Source: Enterococcus diestrammenae (lineage in GTDB: Bacteria > Bacillota > Bacilli > Lactobacillales > Enterococcaceae). From it: a stretch of 64,000 nucleotides of DNA. Below the pieces are notes generated by a model that worked only from the letters and a program-made list of their open reading frames with translations, had not been told where the DNA came from and ran no database searches. How positions within the stretch are numbered: position 1 is the first letter of the stretch; the number at the start of each line of letters is the position of its first letter. Location: contig NZ_MAEI01000054.1 in assembly GCF_009933255.1 (NCBI RefSeq), positions 1 through 64,000 on the forward strand, read 5' to 3'. A program made the translations under genes and the position numbers. Shown piece by piece: positions 29,840 through 39,004 of the stretch.

Positions 29840-29960
29840 GCTTTAAGCAACAACTACTTTTCCGAGCCTTCACCGCAGTTTTCCTACTATTGAATCATCT
29901 GCTAAATAGCGAGCGTCGCAAAGGTCCAGTATTAGAGTAAGAAATGCAAGCGGGTAAACA

Positions 29961-30001
29961 AAAAAATCAAACTCCTGTTATTTGGGAGTTTGATTTTTTT
30001 A
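29961..30001. terminator. bidirectional terminator
   Basis: AATCAAACTCC pairs with GGGAGTTTGATT with A-tract and T-tract flanks, between convergent genes. Confidence 0.9.
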
Positions 30002-30052
30002 TTCTAAGTTTTGTTAGGTGGAGCTTCATCCACTAGCTTAGCTTCTGCGTAC

Positions 30053-30943
30053 TTAACTATAATAAGACTTCAACTTGATATCTTGCTCATAATTGCCGAA
30101 ACCTTGTCCAAATAGCGTGCAGCCACCGACATTCGCAGCATCTTCTTTGACTTCGATGCGCAAGCGCCACATATCGGCATCAGCGGCGAAATCATTGATG
30201 GTAACCACTGAGAGGGGATCGCCTTCCATGTAGGTGCCATGATTCAAAATCCGAATGGTCTTCAATAAACCATACTGATTGAGATTATCTGGATACCAAT
30301 CAGGATTTAAGCGTCCGCGAATATCGGCAAAATCACCAGGGCTAGTCCAAGTGCCTAACTCGATTCCATTTAAAGTAAAGGTAATGTCAGAAGGCCAGTT
30401 ATCATTGGCAAAAGGAAATTCTGAAGAAATCTCTAAAGAAATCTCCATCATCTCTAGCTTGCTATCCTTAGATAAATAGTTTGGCGTCTGATATTCCACA
30501 AAGCCTTTGGTAAACCAGAGAATCTGAGCGTCCATCCGTTGGGGATCCATGAAATATTTAGGTTCATCCACTGGTCCCACAAAATCTGCCACCGTCGCCA
30601 AACCGCAAGTAGGTTCCACATGATAGTCGGTGTACAAACCGATGGGGATATCATTTTCCTGGACATCGAAGGCATTGAAGATTTTCTCAGGAAAGTTGAT
30701 ATCGATGTGATCCACTTTTAAGCTAGAAATTTTACTTTGGCCAACTTTTTCCGTTTTGATGATGTTAGCTTCTTCTAGTTTGCGAATATGCATCGTGACA
30801 ATCGCGCTAGATAACCCCAGTGCTTGCGCGAGTTCTTTAATGCTCATTTTGTTTTTTGATAGGAGTTGGATGATGCGAATGCGGACATTGCTTGCCAGTG
30901 CTTCATAGACTTTCAAAGAGTCGTCCGTAATATCTAACTGCAT
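30053..30943 (-). CDS. ArsR-type winged-helix regulator with a large C-terminal domain
   Basis: Likely regulator of the arabinan island, 296 aa. Residues 1-75 are an ArsR-like winged helix (VRIRIIQLLSKNKMSIKELA, then LGLSSAIVTMHIRKLEEANI). The remaining 220 or so residues form a soluble domain rich in Trp, Tyr and Asp (for example LNPDWYPDNLNQYGL) with a predicted beta-sandwich look, probably a ligand sensor. No metal-binding Cys motif is visible, so it is not a typical metal sensor. It is divergent from the sugar-binding protein gene, with repeated motifs between. GAGGTGA precedes the ATG. Sugar sensing is inference. Confidence 0.8.
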   Translation of the reverse strand: MQLDITDDSLKVYEALASNVRIRIIQLLSKNKMSIKELAQALGLSSAIVTMHIRKLEEANIIKTEKVGQSKISSLKVDHIDINFPEKIFNAFDVQENDIPIGLYTDYHVEPTCGLATVADFVGPVDEPKYFMDPQRMDAQILWFTKGFVEYQTPNYLSKDSKLEMMEISLEISSEFPFANDNWPSDITFTLNGIELGTWTSPGDFADIRGRLNPDWYPDNLNQYGLLKTIRILNHGTYMEGDPLSVVTINDFAADADMWRLRIEVKEDAANVGGCTLFGQGFGNYEQDIKLKSYYS

Positions 30944-30996
30944 ATCGTCACCTCAATCTTAATTGATGATTGAATGTTAACATATATATTAATAAC

Positions 30997-31010
30997 TGTA
31001 AACGTTTTTG
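30997..31010. promoter_or_regulatory. candidate cre (CcpA) site
   Basis: TGTAAACGTTTTTG matches the cre consensus in its left half and core. It lies between the ArsR-type gene and the ABC operon promoter. Confidence 0.5.
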
Positions 31011-31026
31011 TTTAATTTAATTATAG

Positions 31027-31079
31027 TTAATGAAATTATTAATATCGAAGGGGTATTATTTTAAATAATTAATGAAATT
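31027..31079 (+). promoter_or_regulatory. two TTAATGAAATT repeats, possible operators
   Basis: Identical 11-bp direct repeats at 31027-31037 and 31069-31079, 42 bp apart (four helical turns). The second lies five bases upstream of the -35 at 31084. Binding by the divergent ArsR-type regulator is inferred. Confidence 0.4.
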
Positions 31080-31083
31080 GCTG

Positions 31084-31112
31084 TTGACAGCGATTTCAGA
31101 TTGGGGTATTAT
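31084..31112 (+). promoter_or_regulatory. sigma-A promoter of the arabinan ABC operon
   Basis: Consensus TTGACA at 31084-31089, a 17-bp spacer and TATTAT at 31107-31112. It gives a leader of about 145 nt. Confidence 0.75.
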
Positions 31113-31264
31113 TCACTTGTAAATATATTGATTCACGGAATTTTATAGGGGTTTGATTTACATTTCTGTTATACGTTGTTTTATTGAAAATCACGATAAA
31201 TGAGTGGAATCAATATTTACGGAAGTGAAAATACTATTATATGGGAAGAGAAAGGATGGACAAA

Positions 31265-32518
31265 ATGAAAGCAAAGAAAATGATTGGGGCTAGCTTGTTA
31301 GCGTTGGGCGCAGTATTTATGTTAGCGGGTTGTGGTAGTAAAAAAGATGCCAAAACCATCACCTTTTGGAATCCACTGACTGGTGACGATGGCGCTTACA
31401 TGGATAACATGGTTAAAGAGTACAACAAGACAGATCCAGAATACCCAGTAAAAGCAGTGGTTACATCAGATATGTACACTAAGATTTACACTGTAATGAA
31501 CTCTAAGAAAGATGTTCCAGATCTGACTTTGATTCACGCTGACCGGGTACCAGGTTTCGTACAATCAGATATGTTGGAACCGATGGATGATGTCATCAAA
31601 GACAAAACAGAAATCAATGCGGATAATTACTTGCCACAAGCATGGTCAGCCGGGACCGTCGATGGGAAGCAATACACTGTACCATTGGACATTCACTCCA
31701 GTGCAATGTATTACAACATTGACTTGATGAAAGAATACGGTGTGGAAAGCTTCTTGGATGACAATGTGGTGACCTTTGATGAAATGATGTCCCTTCAAGG
31801 AAAAATGAAAGATGGCGATTACGTTGTGAACAATGCCTTACTTTCATGGTGTATCTTAGCTCAAATCGTCAACTTGGGTGGGGATATCTCTGATGCAGAT
31901 GGCAACCCAACTGTCAATACTCCTGAAATGAAGGAAGCTTTGGAAGCCTTAAAAGAAGTAGCGAACGCTGGTTTGATGACACCAAATGGTGAAGACGGTT
32001 ACTTGATGTTCCAATCTGGTAATGTTTTGTTCTCAACTGATGGTACTTGGACATCTACTGCCCATGATGCCGTTGAAGGGTTGAACTACGGCGTGACAAA
32101 TATCTATGCCTTCTCACCAGACAAATTCACTAACCGCGGTTCTTCTCACATGTTCTCCATGTTGAAAAACGAAGAACGGACTGACGAAAAAGAAGCTGGG
32201 ATTGCTGATTTCATCGAATATATTCGTGAAAACTCAATGGAATGGGCTAAAGCTGGTCAAATCGTAGCCTCTAAAGAAGTTATCGAAAGTGATGAATTCA
32301 AGAACTATAAGCAATCTTTCTTCACATCTAGTCCAAAAGAAGAAGAATCCTTGCATATCTTCACTTACATTCACTATCCATACGTTGAAGAAGCTATCAA
32401 CACTTACTGCTTAGATATCGTCTATGGTGACATGGACTTAGATGAAGGCTTGCAAACCATGCAAAAATTCGTTGAAGATAAAATTGCAGAAGGTAATACA
32501 GGTTCTTCAGCAGAATAA
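31265..32518 (+). CDS. ABC transporter sugar-binding lipoprotein
   Basis: Extracellular solute-binding protein of family 1, 417 aa, anchored by a lipobox (MLAGCGS) after a standard signal peptide. TITFWNPLTGDDGAYMDNMV is the typical N-terminal strand of oligosaccharide-binding proteins. Neighbouring arabinanases and arabinofuranosidases indicate that it captures arabino-oligosaccharides, by inference. Two ATGs are possible. 31265 is preferred because AAAGG is at suitable distance and the signal peptide starts MKAKK. A long hairpin after the stop likely keeps its mRNA more abundant than the permease part. Confidence 0.92.
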   Translation: MKAKKMIGASLLALGAVFMLAGCGSKKDAKTITFWNPLTGDDGAYMDNMVKEYNKTDPEYPVKAVVTSDMYTKIYTVMNSKKDVPDLTLIHADRVPGFVQSDMLEPMDDVIKDKTEINADNYLPQAWSAGTVDGKQYTVPLDIHSSAMYYNIDLMKEYGVESFLDDNVVTFDEMMSLQGKMKDGDYVVNNALLSWCILAQIVNLGGDISDADGNPTVNTPEMKEALEALKEVANAGLMTPNGEDGYLMFQSGNVLFSTDGTWTSTAHDAVEGLNYGVTNIYAFSPDKFTNRGSSHMFSMLKNEERTDEKEAGIADFIEYIRENSMEWAKAGQIVASKEVIESDEFKNYKQSFFTSSPKEEESLHIFTYIHYPYVEEAINTYCLDIVYGDMDLDEGLQTMQKFVEDKIAEGNTGSSAE

Positions 32519-32530
32519 CCAATCCGCTAA

Positions 32531-32570
32531 GTCATCTCCTCCCCAACCGTTTTACGGGGAGGAAGGTGAC
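32531..32570 (+). other. mRNA hairpin between binding-protein and permease genes
   Basis: GTCATCTCCTCCCC and GGGGAGGAAGGTGAC form a stem of about 14 bp. No T-run follows, so it looks like a 3'-end stabiliser or partial terminator. Confidence 0.6.
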
Positions 32571-32629
32571 TTAAACGATTCACGCCGCTACGCTACGTCG
32601 GTGATACACCTACATGGGAGGTTTAAGAA

Positions 32630-33508
32630 GTGAACAAAAAACTCAATCTCAAGCCGATTGCTTTTATCGGACCGCATATTTTATTGTTCGCCACATTTAT
32701 TTTGATTCCAACCATTTATGGGATTTATGCATCCTTTACCAAATGGAATCTCGTTTCAGATCCTGAATGGGTGGGTCTGGATAACTACAAAACGATCTTA
32801 TTTGACTCTTCTTCGACATTTAATTTTCAATTTACCAATGGTTTGAAAAACACACTAATTTACGTTGTTATCATGGTACCGTTACTTATTTTGATTCCAT
32901 TGCTGATTGCTGTTGCACTGGAAAATCGCCACGTCAAATTTAAATCACTTTTCCAAGGGATTTTATACGTGCCAGGATTGGTATCAATCTCTGCTGCAGC
33001 TTTGATTTGGTCATTGATTTTCCATTCAAAATTGGGGATGATGAACAACTTGTTCGGGATGAACTTTTCCTGGGCAGCCAAACAACCCTATGCCTGGCTA
33101 CTAGTAATTATCGTCAGTGTCTGGGGTGGTATCGGTGGGAATATGGTTATCTATCGAGCCGCAATCGCTGGGGTTTCTCAAGATTTGTATGAATCTGCTG
33201 AAATCGATGGGGCGACCGCTTTTGAGAAGTTTATTCATATTACGTTGCCATCAATCAAATTCCCGTTAGTTTATACTTTGGTGATGACGACTGCTGGTTG
33301 TTTCAACGTCTTTGCTCAACCGTTGATGATGACCAAAGGGGGACCAAAACAGGGCACCCATGTACTAATGATGTACATTCGGTCATTGGCGTTTGGTCAC
33401 GGTGAATCGATTGCCGGAATCGCTTCGGCAATGGCAGTCTTGCTTGGTCTGATTATCTTAGTAATTTCAGCCATTCAATACTACTTAATGAACAAAAATA
33501 CGGATTAG
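32630..33508 (+). CDS. sugar ABC transporter permease (MalF/UgpA type)
   Basis: Integral membrane permease of 292 aa with six predicted helices. The EAA loop that contacts the ATPase reads YESAEIDGATAFEKFIHITL near residue 187. Start is GTG with GGGAGG upstream. It partners with the next permease and the binding protein at 31265. The operon has no ATPase gene, so a shared MsmK-type ATPase encoded elsewhere must power it (inference from similar Firmicute systems). Confidence 0.92.
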   Translation: MNKKLNLKPIAFIGPHILLFATFILIPTIYGIYASFTKWNLVSDPEWVGLDNYKTILFDSSSTFNFQFTNGLKNTLIYVVIMVPLLILIPLLIAVALENRHVKFKSLFQGILYVPGLVSISAAALIWSLIFHSKLGMMNNLFGMNFSWAAKQPYAWLLVIIVSVWGGIGGNMVIYRAAIAGVSQDLYESAEIDGATAFEKFIHITLPSIKFPLVYTLVMTTAGCFNVFAQPLMMTKGGPKQGTHVLMMYIRSLAFGHGESIAGIASAMAVLLGLIILVISAIQYYLMNKNTD

Positions 33509-33520
33509 GAGGAGGCAATC

Positions 33521-34366
33521 ATGAAAAATACCGGAAAAGCAACCAAATGGATTTCATATATCTTTTTAATCGTTTTGTGTCTGATCTGGATCATGCCCCT
33601 CTTCTTCGGGTTTATGACCTCATTTCGTTCACAGACAGAAGTGGTTTCAACAGGTTTCCGCCTGTTACCAGTCGACTGGATTTTAGACAACTACGTAGCC
33701 ATTCTTGAAAATAGTTCAACAGCACCCATCTTGCAATGGTTATGGAACTCACTTTTCATTGCTGTTAGTCATACGTTATTAGTTGTTTTAGTTGTTTCAT
33801 TAACTGCTTATGGCTATTCCCGGATGCGCTTTAAGCATCGGGACCAATTGTTCTTCCTATTACTAGGGATTTCCATGTTCCCTGGTGTGGTGAACTTGAT
33901 TCCTTCATACAAAATTATTGAAACCTTTGGCTGGGTAAACTCACCTTTGGCTATGATTATTCCAGGTTTAGCTGGGATGGGAAATATCTTCTTGGTACGT
34001 CAGTTTATGAAGAATATTCCTAAAGAATTTGACGAATCTGCTCGAGTTGATGGAGCTGGGGAATTTACGATTTACTCACGGATTATTGTACCGATGATTA
34101 AGCCAGTCTTAATCGTAACGGGTCTTTTCTCCTTCACTGGTTCATGGAATGATTTCTTGTGGCCAGTAATTGTTTACAATGATGTGGAAAAAATGCCAAT
34201 TACGGCTGGGTTGTTATTGTTGCAAGATATTTATGGTAACTATCGAATGATTGGTCAATTGATGGGTTCAGCCTTCTTGGCAATCATTCCAACTGTCTTG
34301 TTGTTCTTATTTGCACAAAAATACTTCGTACAGTCCATGAACCTGAACTCAGGTGTGAAAGGATAG
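33521..34366 (+). CDS. sugar ABC transporter permease (MalG/UgpE type)
   Basis: Second membrane subunit, 281 aa, six helices. The EAA loop is FDESARVDGAGEFTIYSRII near residue 169. AGGAGG lies six bases before the ATG, only 12 bp after the first permease. It forms the channel with that protein for import of arabinose-containing oligosaccharides. Confidence 0.92.
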   Translation: MKNTGKATKWISYIFLIVLCLIWIMPLFFGFMTSFRSQTEVVSTGFRLLPVDWILDNYVAILENSSTAPILQWLWNSLFIAVSHTLLVVLVVSLTAYGYSRMRFKHRDQLFFLLLGISMFPGVVNLIPSYKIIETFGWVNSPLAMIIPGLAGMGNIFLVRQFMKNIPKEFDESARVDGAGEFTIYSRIIVPMIKPVLIVTGLFSFTGSWNDFLWPVIVYNDVEKMPITAGLLLLQDIYGNYRMIGQLMGSAFLAIIPTVLLFLFAQKYFVQSMNLNSGVKG

Positions 34367-34373
34367 AAGATTG

Positions 34374-34769
34374 ATGAAAAGAAAAGCTGAAAAACTATTG
34401 ATGATGGCAGGCGGGATTTGGAATATTGTGGCAGCTGCCTTGACGATTTTCGGATATTCAGGCTGGTTTCGTGAGGAAGGGACAAAAGTTTTGAGCCACG
34501 TGGACAAAGCGGATTATGCCAACACGAGCCTATTGGATAATTTGGTGCAAGTAGCTATGATTTATGGATTATTTGTCTTAATCATGGGCATCGTCACCTT
34601 ATTTGTTGCTCGCTTGATGGAGGGTCAGATTGTGGATCGCAAAATCATGATTTGGTTAGGGGTCTGTACTGTGATCTCCTTTGTCTCCTTCGATGTTATC
34701 GGCATTTTCTTTTATCTAGCAGCCTTGGTAATCTACCTGGCTCGTAACAAAGCACTCAAATCAGTTTGA
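34374..34769 (+). CDS. four-helix membrane protein of the arabinan operon
   Basis: Unrecognised 131-aa membrane protein with about four hydrophobic helices, reminiscent of DUF4064-type proteins. It starts seven bases after the upstream permease and ends 18 bp before the GH43 gene region, so it is firmly inside the operon. A TTG directly upstream is an alternative start. A role in the transporter or in membrane stress is possible, but nothing in the sequence shows it. Confidence 0.7.
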   Translation: MKRKAEKLLMMAGGIWNIVAAALTIFGYSGWFREEGTKVLSHVDKADYANTSLLDNLVQVAMIYGLFVLIMGIVTLFVARLMEGQIVDRKIMIWLGVCTVISFVSFDVIGIFFYLAALVIYLARNKALKSV

Positions 34770-34787
34770 AAAATGGAGAAAGGTGAT

Positions 34788-35753
34788 ATGCCAATGGAAA
34801 GCATAATTAATCCGATTGTCTATGAGCGGGCTGACCCATGGGTTTACCGCCATAGCGACGGTTACTACTACTTTACTGGATCCGTTCCGGGCTATCAGTC
34901 AATTGAACTAAGACGAGGAAAAAGCCTCAATGACTTGCGAGATGGAGACACGAAAACTATCTGGCAAGCTCACGAATCTGGCAATCAAAGTCAGTTGATT
35001 TGGGCACCGGAAATTCATTTTATCGACGGCAAATGGTATATCTATTTTGCTGCTAGCAATGACGAAGAAGTTCGTGATCGCACCCGGCATCATCGCATGT
35101 TTGTATTGGAAAATACTAGCGAGGATCCCTTCACAGGTACTTGGGAAGAAAAAGGACAAGTGGTGACAGCTTTTGAAAGCTTTAGCCTAGATGCCACAAC
35201 CTTCCAACATCAAGGAAAACTTTACTATGTATGGGCCCAATTGGATCCCATCGTACCAGGAAATTCAAATCTGTATCTTTCAGAAATGAGCAATCCCTGG
35301 ACCTTGACGGGTAAACAAATGTTATTGTCAATTCCAGAATATGACTGGGAAAAAATCGGCTTTATGGTGAATGAGGGGCCGGCTGTTATCAAGCGTAATG
35401 GTAAAATTTTCATTACCTACTCTGGTAGCGCCACTGATGAAAACTATGCTATGGGTCTGTTGTGGGCCGATGAAAACGAAAATTTGCTAGATCCTTATGC
35501 ATGGCATAAATCTGCTGAACCAGTTTTTGCATCATCTGAAAAGAATCATCAATATGGACCAGGACACAACTCTTTCACGGTTTTACCCACTGGTGAAGAT
35601 GTGTTGGTCTATCACGCACGACCTAAGAAAAATGATTTTGCTGATCCATTGAACAATCCGGATCGTCATGCTCGGGCTCAAGTCTTTACTTGGAACGAAG
35701 CAGGGTTCCCTGTGTTTGGTGAACCTATTGCAGACGAACTTGGAAAAGAGTAG
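34788..35753 (+). CDS. cytoplasmic GH43 alpha-L-arabinofuranosidase
   Basis: Five-bladed beta-propeller glycosidase of 321 aa without a signal peptide. It most resembles exo-acting GH43 arabinofuranosidases that trim imported arabino-oligosaccharides. The three catalytic acids are visible: Asp in ERADPWVYR, Asp in SLDATTFQ and Glu in VNEGPAVI. GPGHNSF is a further GH43 motif. Possible starts are 34773, 34788 and 34794. 34788 follows AAAGGTGAT most closely. It is co-transcribed with the transporter. Confidence 0.87.
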   Translation: MPMESIINPIVYERADPWVYRHSDGYYYFTGSVPGYQSIELRRGKSLNDLRDGDTKTIWQAHESGNQSQLIWAPEIHFIDGKWYIYFAASNDEEVRDRTRHHRMFVLENTSEDPFTGTWEEKGQVVTAFESFSLDATTFQHQGKLYYVWAQLDPIVPGNSNLYLSEMSNPWTLTGKQMLLSIPEYDWEKIGFMVNEGPAVIKRNGKIFITYSGSATDENYAMGLLWADENENLLDPYAWHKSAEPVFASSEKNHQYGPGHNSFTVLPTGEDVLVYHARPKKNDFADPLNNPDRHARAQVFTWNEAGFPVFGEPIADELGKE

Positions 35754-35780
35754 GCGTAATCAGCGCAAATAATGAGATGG

Positions 35781-35810
35781 GGGCAGTGAAAGATTACTGC
35801 CCACTTCTTT
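35781..35810 (+). terminator. weak intrinsic terminator or attenuator
   Basis: GGGCAGT pairs with ACTGCCC (7 bp), followed by ACTTCTTTTAAATTTTT. It may only partly separate the next gene. Confidence 0.5.
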
Positions 35811-35831
35811 TAAATTTTTGTAGGAGGCGTT

Positions 35832-37448
35832 ATGAATAAGACACTTACCACCGGCGCGATATTGCTGATTAGTTGCGGAGTTTTGACAGCTTGTTCACAG
35901 CAACAATTGCCGGAACAAAAGGCTTGGGAAACGATGGAAATGAAACGGGTCTCCGTCCACGATCCTTCGATTACTTCAGTGAAAGACAAAGATGGAAAAG
36001 AGACCTTCTATATTTTCGGAAGTCATTTGGCAGAGGCTAAAAGCGACGATCTGATTACATGGGAGGTCCCTTTTAATGTGGAATACGAAAATCCTGAGGA
36101 CAACATTATACTAGGAAATCTCCAGGAAAACTTGAAGGAATCTTTTGAATGGGCTGGCTATGATGATGGGGATGCGGCTAATGGTTATGCAGTCTGGGCG
36201 CCAGACGTCATTTGGAACGAAAACTACAAATGGAATGATGGTTCCAAGGGCGCATATATGTACTTTTACAGTGCGACTTCTACTTGGCGCCGTTCATGTA
36301 TCGGCTTTGCGGTAGCTAAAACCATTGAAGGCCCTTATGCGTATGGCGATACTGTGGTGTATTCCGGCTTTACTGAGGAAGATTCCACAGACGGCAGTGA
36401 TCGCAATACCAATTATGAAGCGACAAATCTGAAACAATTGATTAAAGATGGCAAAGTCGCTGGTTTTAGTGAAAATTGGGGCAAAAATGAGTACGAATAT
36501 AATACAGATTATGCGCCAAACGCCATTGATCCAACGCTTTTCTATGATGCAGATGGCAAGCTGTGGATGACTTATGGTTCATGGTCTGGTGGGATTTACT
36601 TGTTAGAGCTGGATCAAGCGACTGGTGAGCCGAAATATCCAGGGGAAGATGGCACGACTGAAGATGGCCGTGTAATCGATCGTTACTTTGGGACCAAACT
36701 TTCAGGCGGTTTCCATCAATCCGGGGAAGGTCCGTATATTCAATATGATGAAGAAAGTGGCTACTATTATTACTTCATCACATATGGTGGTCTCCAATCT
36801 AATGGAGGCTACAACATGCGCCTATTTAGATCTGAACATCCAGATGGCCCATATGTGGATATGAATGGCAAGACTGGAATTATTGAAAAAGGTGACAGTA
36901 ACTCCGCTTATGGTCTGAAACTGATGGGGAATTATCGCTTGGACGGGCAAACAAAGGCGTATAAGTCCGGGGGGCACAATTCCTTTATCATCACGGAATC
37001 AGGACAACGGTTGTTAGTTTACCATACCCGCTTTGCTGGTGGTGAAGCCCATGAAGTTCGAGTAGACCCGATGGAAGTCAACCAAGATGGTTGGTTAGTG
37101 ACGATGCCATTTGAATACACGAGTGGCTATGAATTGAAAAAAGTGATCGAAACAGATTTAGCAGAGGCGAGCTATGAGTTTGTGATGCATGGTACTGATA
37201 ACGAAGGGCAAGTCAAAGAAACGCAAACTATCACCTTTACTGCTGATCACAAAATTACTGGAGATGTCACTGGGACGTGGCAATTAGCAGATGAACAGTA
37301 TATTGAAATCACGATTGACGATGTAATCTACAAAGGTGTCGTCAACCAACAGAAAAAAACAGAAGATGCCACTGAAGATACGGTTGTCTTTTCAGCAGTT
37401 GGTGAAAATCAAACCATCTGGGGCGTCAAGAAAGCAGGGACAAAATGA
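35832..37448 (+). CDS. surface GH43 endo-1,5-alpha-L-arabinanase lipoprotein
   Basis: Membrane-anchored enzyme of 538 aa predicted to cut the arabinan backbone outside the cell, similar in plan to Bacillus Abn2. The lipobox is LTAC near residue 21. Catalytic residues are Asp in SVHDPSI, Asp in [20 protein letters not shown] and Glu in [16 protein letters not shown] marks the metal-binding propeller site. A C-terminal beta-barrel domain follows from about residue 425, as in Abn2. AGGAGGCG precedes the ATG. The stop overlaps the abfA start (ATGA). Confidence 0.9.
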   Translation: MNKTLTTGAILLISCGVLTACSQQQLPEQKAWETMEMKRVSVHDPSITSVKDKDGKETFYIFGSHLAEAKSDDLITWEVPFNVEYENPEDNIILGNLQENLKESFEWAGYDDGDAANGYAVWAPDVIWNENYKWNDGSKGAYMYFYSATSTWRRSCIGFAVAKTIEGPYAYGDTVVYSGFTEEDSTDGSDRNTNYEATNLKQLIKDGKVAGFSENWGKNEYEYNTDYAPNAIDPTLFYDADGKLWMTYGSWSGGIYLLELDQATGEPKYPGEDGTTEDGRVIDRYFGTKLSGGFHQSGEGPYIQYDEESGYYYYFITYGGLQSNGGYNMRLFRSEHPDGPYVDMNGKTGIIEKGDSNSAYGLKLMGNYRLDGQTKAYKSGGHNSFIITESGQRLLVYHTRFAGGEAHEVRVDPMEVNQDGWLVTMPFEYTSGYELKKVIETDLAEASYEFVMHGTDNEGQVKETQTITFTADHKITGDVTGTWQLADEQYIEITIDDVIYKGVVNQQKKTEDATEDTVVFSAVGENQTIWGVKKAGTK

Positions 37449-38884
37449 TTAAATTAGTACAAAACCAAGCAAACCCAACAATCAGCAAATACATCTACGG
37501 CCACTTCGCCGAACATCTCGGCCGTTGTATCTATGAAGGGCTCTATGTCGGTAAAGATTCTGAGATTCCAAACGTCAACGGGATGCGCACTGACGTCGTA
37601 GAAGCATTGAAAAACATCAAAATCCCCGTTTTGCGTTGGCCAGGGGGTTGCTTTGCTGACGAATACCATTGGAAAGATGGTATTGGAGCCAAAGAAAATC
37701 GCAAAATGATGGTCAATACCCACTGGGGTGGCGTGACCGAAGACAACAGCTTCGGGACTCATGAATTTTTCGAATTGGTGCGGCAATTAGGCTGTGAAGC
37801 TTATGTCAACGGTAATGTCGGCTCCGGCACGGTTCAAGAAATGCAAGAATGGGTGGAATACATCACCATGGGCGGCATTTCACCAATGGCGGAAGAACGT
37901 CGCAAAAACGGTCAAGCAGAACCATGGAAGATGAAATTCTTCGGTGTTGGTAATGAAAACTGGGGCTGCGGTGGCAATATGCGGGCGGAATATTACGCGG
38001 ATGAATACCGTCGTTACCAGACGTATGTCCGTCAATATGGCGATGAAAAAATCTACAAAATCGCTGGTGGTGCCAATGTGGATGATTATCATTGGACCGA
38101 AACCTTGATGAAAAATGCCCACTGGATGATGGATGGCTTGAGTTTGCATTACTACGTGCATCCTCGGGGCTGGGAAGAAAAAGGCAGTGCGTTAGAGTTT
38201 GATGAAGCAGAATGGTATGTGACATGTGAAAAAGCAGAATACATGGATGAACTTGTTACTCGTCATGGCACCATCATGGATAAATACGATCCAGAAAAAC
38301 GGATCGGCATGATCGTGGACGAATGGGGGACTTGGTTTACTGCAGAACCTGGCACCAACCCTGGTTTCTTGTATCAACAAAATACGATTCGAGATGCAAT
38401 GGTGGCAGCTATTACCTTGAATATTTTCCACAAACACGCAGATCGGGTGCACATGGCCAATATCGCTCAAACGGTCAATGTATTACAAGCGATGATTTTG
38501 ACAGATGGTGCCAAAATGGTGAAAACACCAAGTTACCATGTCTTTGATTTGTACAAAGATCACCAAGATGCTCAACTGATCACTGGTTTTGGTGAGGTGC
38601 CAGAACACGTAAGTATGACTGCTTCTGAAAAAGATGGTGTAATCACTTTGAGCGTGACGAACTATGATGTCCACGAAACAGCAGCACTGGATTTTGCTTT
38701 TGAAACCCCAGTGTCAGTCAAAGCAGCACGGGGCTTAGTGGGTACGGAAATGAATGCCCACAATGATTTTGATCATCCAGAAACGGTGACGATTCAAGAC
38801 TTTACTGCGTATCGAGAAGAGGGCAGTAACTTGCAAATCAGCTTACCTGCTATGAGTGTGATTACTTTTACGCTGGCTAAATAA
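37445..38884 (+). CDS. abfA: GH51 alpha-L-arabinofuranosidase
   Basis: Intracellular enzyme of 479 aa that releases L-arabinose from arabino-oligosaccharides. The GH51 TIM-barrel signatures are [13 protein letters not shown] near residue 62, the acid/base Glu in [12 protein letters not shown] near 173, and the nucleophile Glu in VDEWGTW near 292. A C-terminal beta-sandwich completes the family length. No signal peptide is present. The ATG overlaps the stop of the surface arabinanase, so the outside and inside steps are translationally coupled. Confidence 0.95.
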   Translation: MIKLVQNQANPTISKYIYGHFAEHLGRCIYEGLYVGKDSEIPNVNGMRTDVVEALKNIKIPVLRWPGGCFADEYHWKDGIGAKENRKMMVNTHWGGVTEDNSFGTHEFFELVRQLGCEAYVNGNVGSGTVQEMQEWVEYITMGGISPMAEERRKNGQAEPWKMKFFGVGNENWGCGGNMRAEYYADEYRRYQTYVRQYGDEKIYKIAGGANVDDYHWTETLMKNAHWMMDGLSLHYYVHPRGWEEKGSALEFDEAEWYVTCEKAEYMDELVTRHGTIMDKYDPEKRIGMIVDEWGTWFTAEPGTNPGFLYQQNTIRDAMVAAITLNIFHKHADRVHMANIAQTVNVLQAMILTDGAKMVKTPSYHVFDLYKDHQDAQLITGFGEVPEHVSMTASEKDGVITLSVTNYDVHETAALDFAFETPVSVKAARGLVGTEMNAHNDFDHPETVTIQDFTAYREEGSNLQISLPAMSVITFTLAK

Positions 38885-38894
38885 TTGAATAGAC

Positions 38895-38948
38895 AAGGAC
38901 TCGCTGAATTGGTTGTTTAAGAGGCACTTTTGCGGGTCCTTTGTTTTC
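38895..38948 (+). terminator. intrinsic terminator after abfA
   Basis: AAGGACTCGC pairs with GCGGGTCCTT (one G-T pair), with a TTGTTTTC tail. Confidence 0.65.
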
Positions 38949-39004
38949 TGATTTCAAAACTAACATAGATGGATGACAAAAATATCAAGAAAACTTGGTG
39001 ATGC

